Positions 62,257 through 64,000 of a stretch of 64,000 nucleotides of DNA are shown in pieces. The stretch's first letter is position 1; every line of letters begins with the position of its first letter. Made by a program: the position numbers and the translations under genes. The notes beneath the pieces are model-generated. The model was not told where the DNA came from, did not search any database, and saw only the letters and a list, made by a program, of their open reading frames with translations. Source of the stretch: an uncultured Chitinophaga sp. (GTDB lineage Bacteria > Bacteroidota > Bacteroidia > Chitinophagales > Chitinophagaceae); the NCBI RefSeq assembly GCF_937898475.1, contig NZ_CALEJS010000042.1, positions 186,001 through 250,000 on the forward strand, in the 5' to 3' direction.

Positions 62257-62288
62257 TTTTATTTATAACAAAAAAAGGATTACCTTTG
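62257..62288 (+). promoter_or_regulatory. fusA promoter; the rest of the 61830-62328 gap shows no gene
   Basis: TTTT at 62257-62260 and TACCTTTG at 62281-62288 are spaced 20 bases and lie 40 bases before fusA. The -33 element is imperfect (TTTT rather than TTTG). The remaining 499 bases between the sorting-domain gene and fusA are AT-rich; only very short open frames were seen, so this is probably the divergent regulatory region. Confidence 0.65.
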
Positions 62289-62328
62289 CCCCCCAAATTG
62301 CATTTAATTATACAGTCATTTATATTTT

Positions 62329-64000
62329 ATGGCAGACTTAAGATTTCAAAGGAACTTTGGTATCGCGGCGCACATCGATGCCGGTAAGACCACTACCACA
62401 GAGCGTATCCTGTACTACACAGGTAAAACCCACAAGATAGGGGAGGTGCATGAAGGCGCTGCCACCATGGACTGGATGGCACAGGAGCAGGAAAGAGGTA
62501 TTACCATCACATCTGCTGCTACCACCTGTTTCTGGAACTTCCCTACCAACCAGGGTAAAAACACGCCTGAATCCAAGCAATATAAATTTAATATCATCGA
62601 TACTCCGGGCCACGTGGACTTTACCGTGGAAGTAGAGCGTTCTCTGCGTGTACTGGATGGTCTGGTAGCCCTGTTCTGCGCTGTATCTGGTGTAGAACCC
62701 CAGTCTGAAACCGTTTGGCGTCAGGCTAACCGCTACCGTGTACCCCGTATCGGTTTCGTGAACAAGATGGACCGCTCCGGTGCTGACTTCCTGAACGTGG
62801 TAAAACAGGTGAAGGAAATGCTGGGCGCTAACCCTGTGCCCCTGATGTTGCCTATTGGCGCTGAAGACACTTTCAAGGGTGTAGTTGACCTGATCACCAT
62901 GAAAGGTATCATCTGGGACGAAGAAGGTAAAGGTGCTACTTACCAGGAGATCGACATTCCCGCAGACATGAAGGACGAAGCGGAAGAGTGGAGGGCTAAA
63001 CTGGTGGAAGCCGTTGCTGAATACGACGACAAGCTGATGGAGAAATTCTTCGAAGATCCTAATTCTATCTCCGAGAATGAAATCCACGAGGCTATCCGTA
63101 AAGCTACCATCGATATCGCTATCATCCCGATGCTATGCGGTTCTTCTTTCAAGAACAAAGGCGTACAGAAAATGCTGGATGCTGTTTGCCGTTACCTGCC
63201 TTCTCCGGTAGATATCGACGCAGTAAAAGGTACCGATCCCGATAACGGCAACGAGATCGAGCGTAGACCCGATGCAAAAGAACCATTCGCAGCCCTGGCG
63301 TTCAAGATCGCTACCGATCCGTTCGTAGGCCGTCTGGCATTCTTTCGGGCTTATTCCGGTCGCCTGGACGCAGGTTCTTATGTACTGAACACCCGTACCG
63401 GTAAGAACGAGCGTATCAGCCGTATCATGCAGATGCACGCTAACAAGCAGAACCCGATCGATTTCATCGAAGCAGGTGATATCGGTGCTGCTGTTGGTTT
63501 TAAAGATATCAAAACAGGGGATACCCTCTGCGCGGAAGATCATCCGATCGTACTGGAATCAATGACCTTCCCTGAGCCGGTGATCCACATTGCCATTGAG
63601 CCTAAAACACAGGCAGACGTGGACAAGATGGGTATGGCCATCGCCAAACTGGTGGAAGAAGATCCTACCCTGCGCGCTAAAACAGACGAAGATACCGGTC
63701 AGACCATCCTCAGTGGTATGGGTGAGTTGCACTTGGAAATCATCGTTGACCGTATGAAACGCGAGTTCAAGGTAGAAGTAAACCAGGGTGCACCCCAGGT
63801 AGCTTATAAAGAAGCATTTACTGCTACTGTTGAGCACCGGGAAGTGTACAAGAAACAAACGGGTGGTCGCGGTAAATTCGCTGATATCCAGGTTGAGATC
63901 GGCCCTGCTGATGCAGAATGGCTGAAAGAGAATGATGGCAAGAGCTTCCAGTTCGTGAACGATATCTTCGGTGGTGCCATTCCCAAGGAGTTTATCCCGG
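62329..64000 (+). CDS. fusA: Elongation factor G (cut by window end)
   Basis: The frame is open from ATG at 62329 to the end of the window (557 codons of about 700). The GTPase motifs are intact: AAHIDAGKTTTTERI (G1), DWMAQEQERGITITSAATT (G2), DTPGHVDFT (G3), NKMDRSGAD (G4). Domain II follows, and the later part up to SFQFVNDIFGGAIPKEFIP (split) is domain IV, so the missing end is domain V. EF-G drives ribosome translocation. It normally follows rpsG; here it has its own promoter. Confidence 0.97.
   Translation, partial: MADLRFQRNFGIAAHIDAGKTTTTERILYYTGKTHKIGEVHEGAATMDWMAQEQERGITITSAATTCFWNFPTNQGKNTPESKQYKFNIIDTPGHVDFTVEVERSLRVLDGLVALFCAVSGVEPQSETVWRQANRYRVPRIGFVNKMDRSGADFLNVVKQVKEMLGANPVPLMLPIGAEDTFKGVVDLITMKGIIWDEEGKGATYQEIDIPADMKDEAEEWRAKLVEAVAEYDDKLMEKFFEDPNSISENEIHEAIRKATIDIAIIPMLCGSSFKNKGVQKMLDAVCRYLPSPVDIDAVKGTDPDNGNEIERRPDAKEPFAALAFKIATDPFVGRLAFFRAYSGRLDAGSYVLNTRTGKNERISRIMQMHANKQNPIDFIEAGDIGAAVGFKDIKTGDTLCAEDHPIVLESMTFPEPVIHIAIEPKTQADVDKMGMAIAKLVEEDPTLRAKTDEDTGQTILSGMGELHLEIIVDRMKREFKVEVNQGAPQVAYKEAFTATVEHREVYKKQTGGRGKFADIQVEIGPADAEWLKENDGKSFQFVNDIFGGAIPKEFIP

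Noticed and set aside
62338..63858. Long minus-strand frames opposite fusA
   Set aside because: They are shadows of the highly biased EF-G codon usage.

Overview
The window comes from a Bacteroidota genome, most likely family Chitinophagaceae (Chitinophaga-like). The support is: TTTG-N19/21-TAnnTTTG promoters, a PorV-type type IX secretion (T9SS) protein and a T9SS sorting-domain protein, DUF5686 and DUF4833 families, an aa3-type CtaD, a sphingolipid operon, and ribosomal genes preceded by the TACCTTTG element. Coding density is high and several convergent genes abut stop to stop.

Layout. 0-4 kb: FAH-family hydrolase, a MarR regulator divergent from a fused alpha/beta 2-oxoacid dehydrogenase E1, and a DoxX protein. 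3.9-12.2 kb (minus strand): a translationally coupled unit of TonB-dependent siderophore receptor, PepSY membrane protein, 5-oxoprolinase subunits PxpB-PxpC-PxpA, an NRAMP-fold transporter lacking the canonical metal motifs, and an EamA transporter. 12.5-14.6 kb: two divergent TetR genes and YceI. 14.8-26.2 kb: an 11-kb operon that reads as a complete pathway for inositol-containing sphingolipids. It holds serine palmitoyltransferase, a GNAT-like candidate ceramide synthase, an NAD-dependent reductase, inositol-phosphate synthase, a PgpA-like phosphatase, GtrA, a DUF5686 outer-membrane protein, a CDP-alcohol phosphotransferase fused to DUF4833, a fatty-acid-hydroxylase-like enzyme and an AUR1-like PAP2 enzyme. 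It is tail-to-tail with a solitary cytochrome oxidase subunit I.

28-43 kb is accessory: a TetR with a palindrome in its promoter, DUF892, GH88/105 and GH39 glycosidases, then a two-gene MNIO (DUF692) RiPP locus. That locus pairs a 53-residue precursor ending in a CxxC-Gly-Met-Gly tail with its modifying enzyme. NamZ-like DUF1343, a GT-C membrane protein, a transglutaminase-like protein, an M48 protease with an unknown secreted partner, Crp/Fnr and SDR genes follow. A decayed ISL3-like insertion sequence (43.5-44.0 kb) lies next to a tRNA-Met.

44-54 kb: ICMT-like methyltransferase, MarR-GNAT fusion, dodecin, a large MscS channel, a glpD-like gene broken by three single-base indels all in C-runs, a glycerophosphodiesterase, nitroreductase, thioesterase, RdgB, an unknown protein and IlvE. 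55-64 kb: rpsL-rpsG is separated from fusA (cut by the window end) by a minus-strand cell-surface block: a collagen-like protein with about 35 unbroken Gly-X-Y triplets, a small secreted protein, PorV and a T9SS cargo-like protein.

The most notable systems are the minimal MNIO RiPP pair and the consolidated inositol-sphingolipid operon. Functions are assigned from protein families and motifs read by eye; no database search was run.
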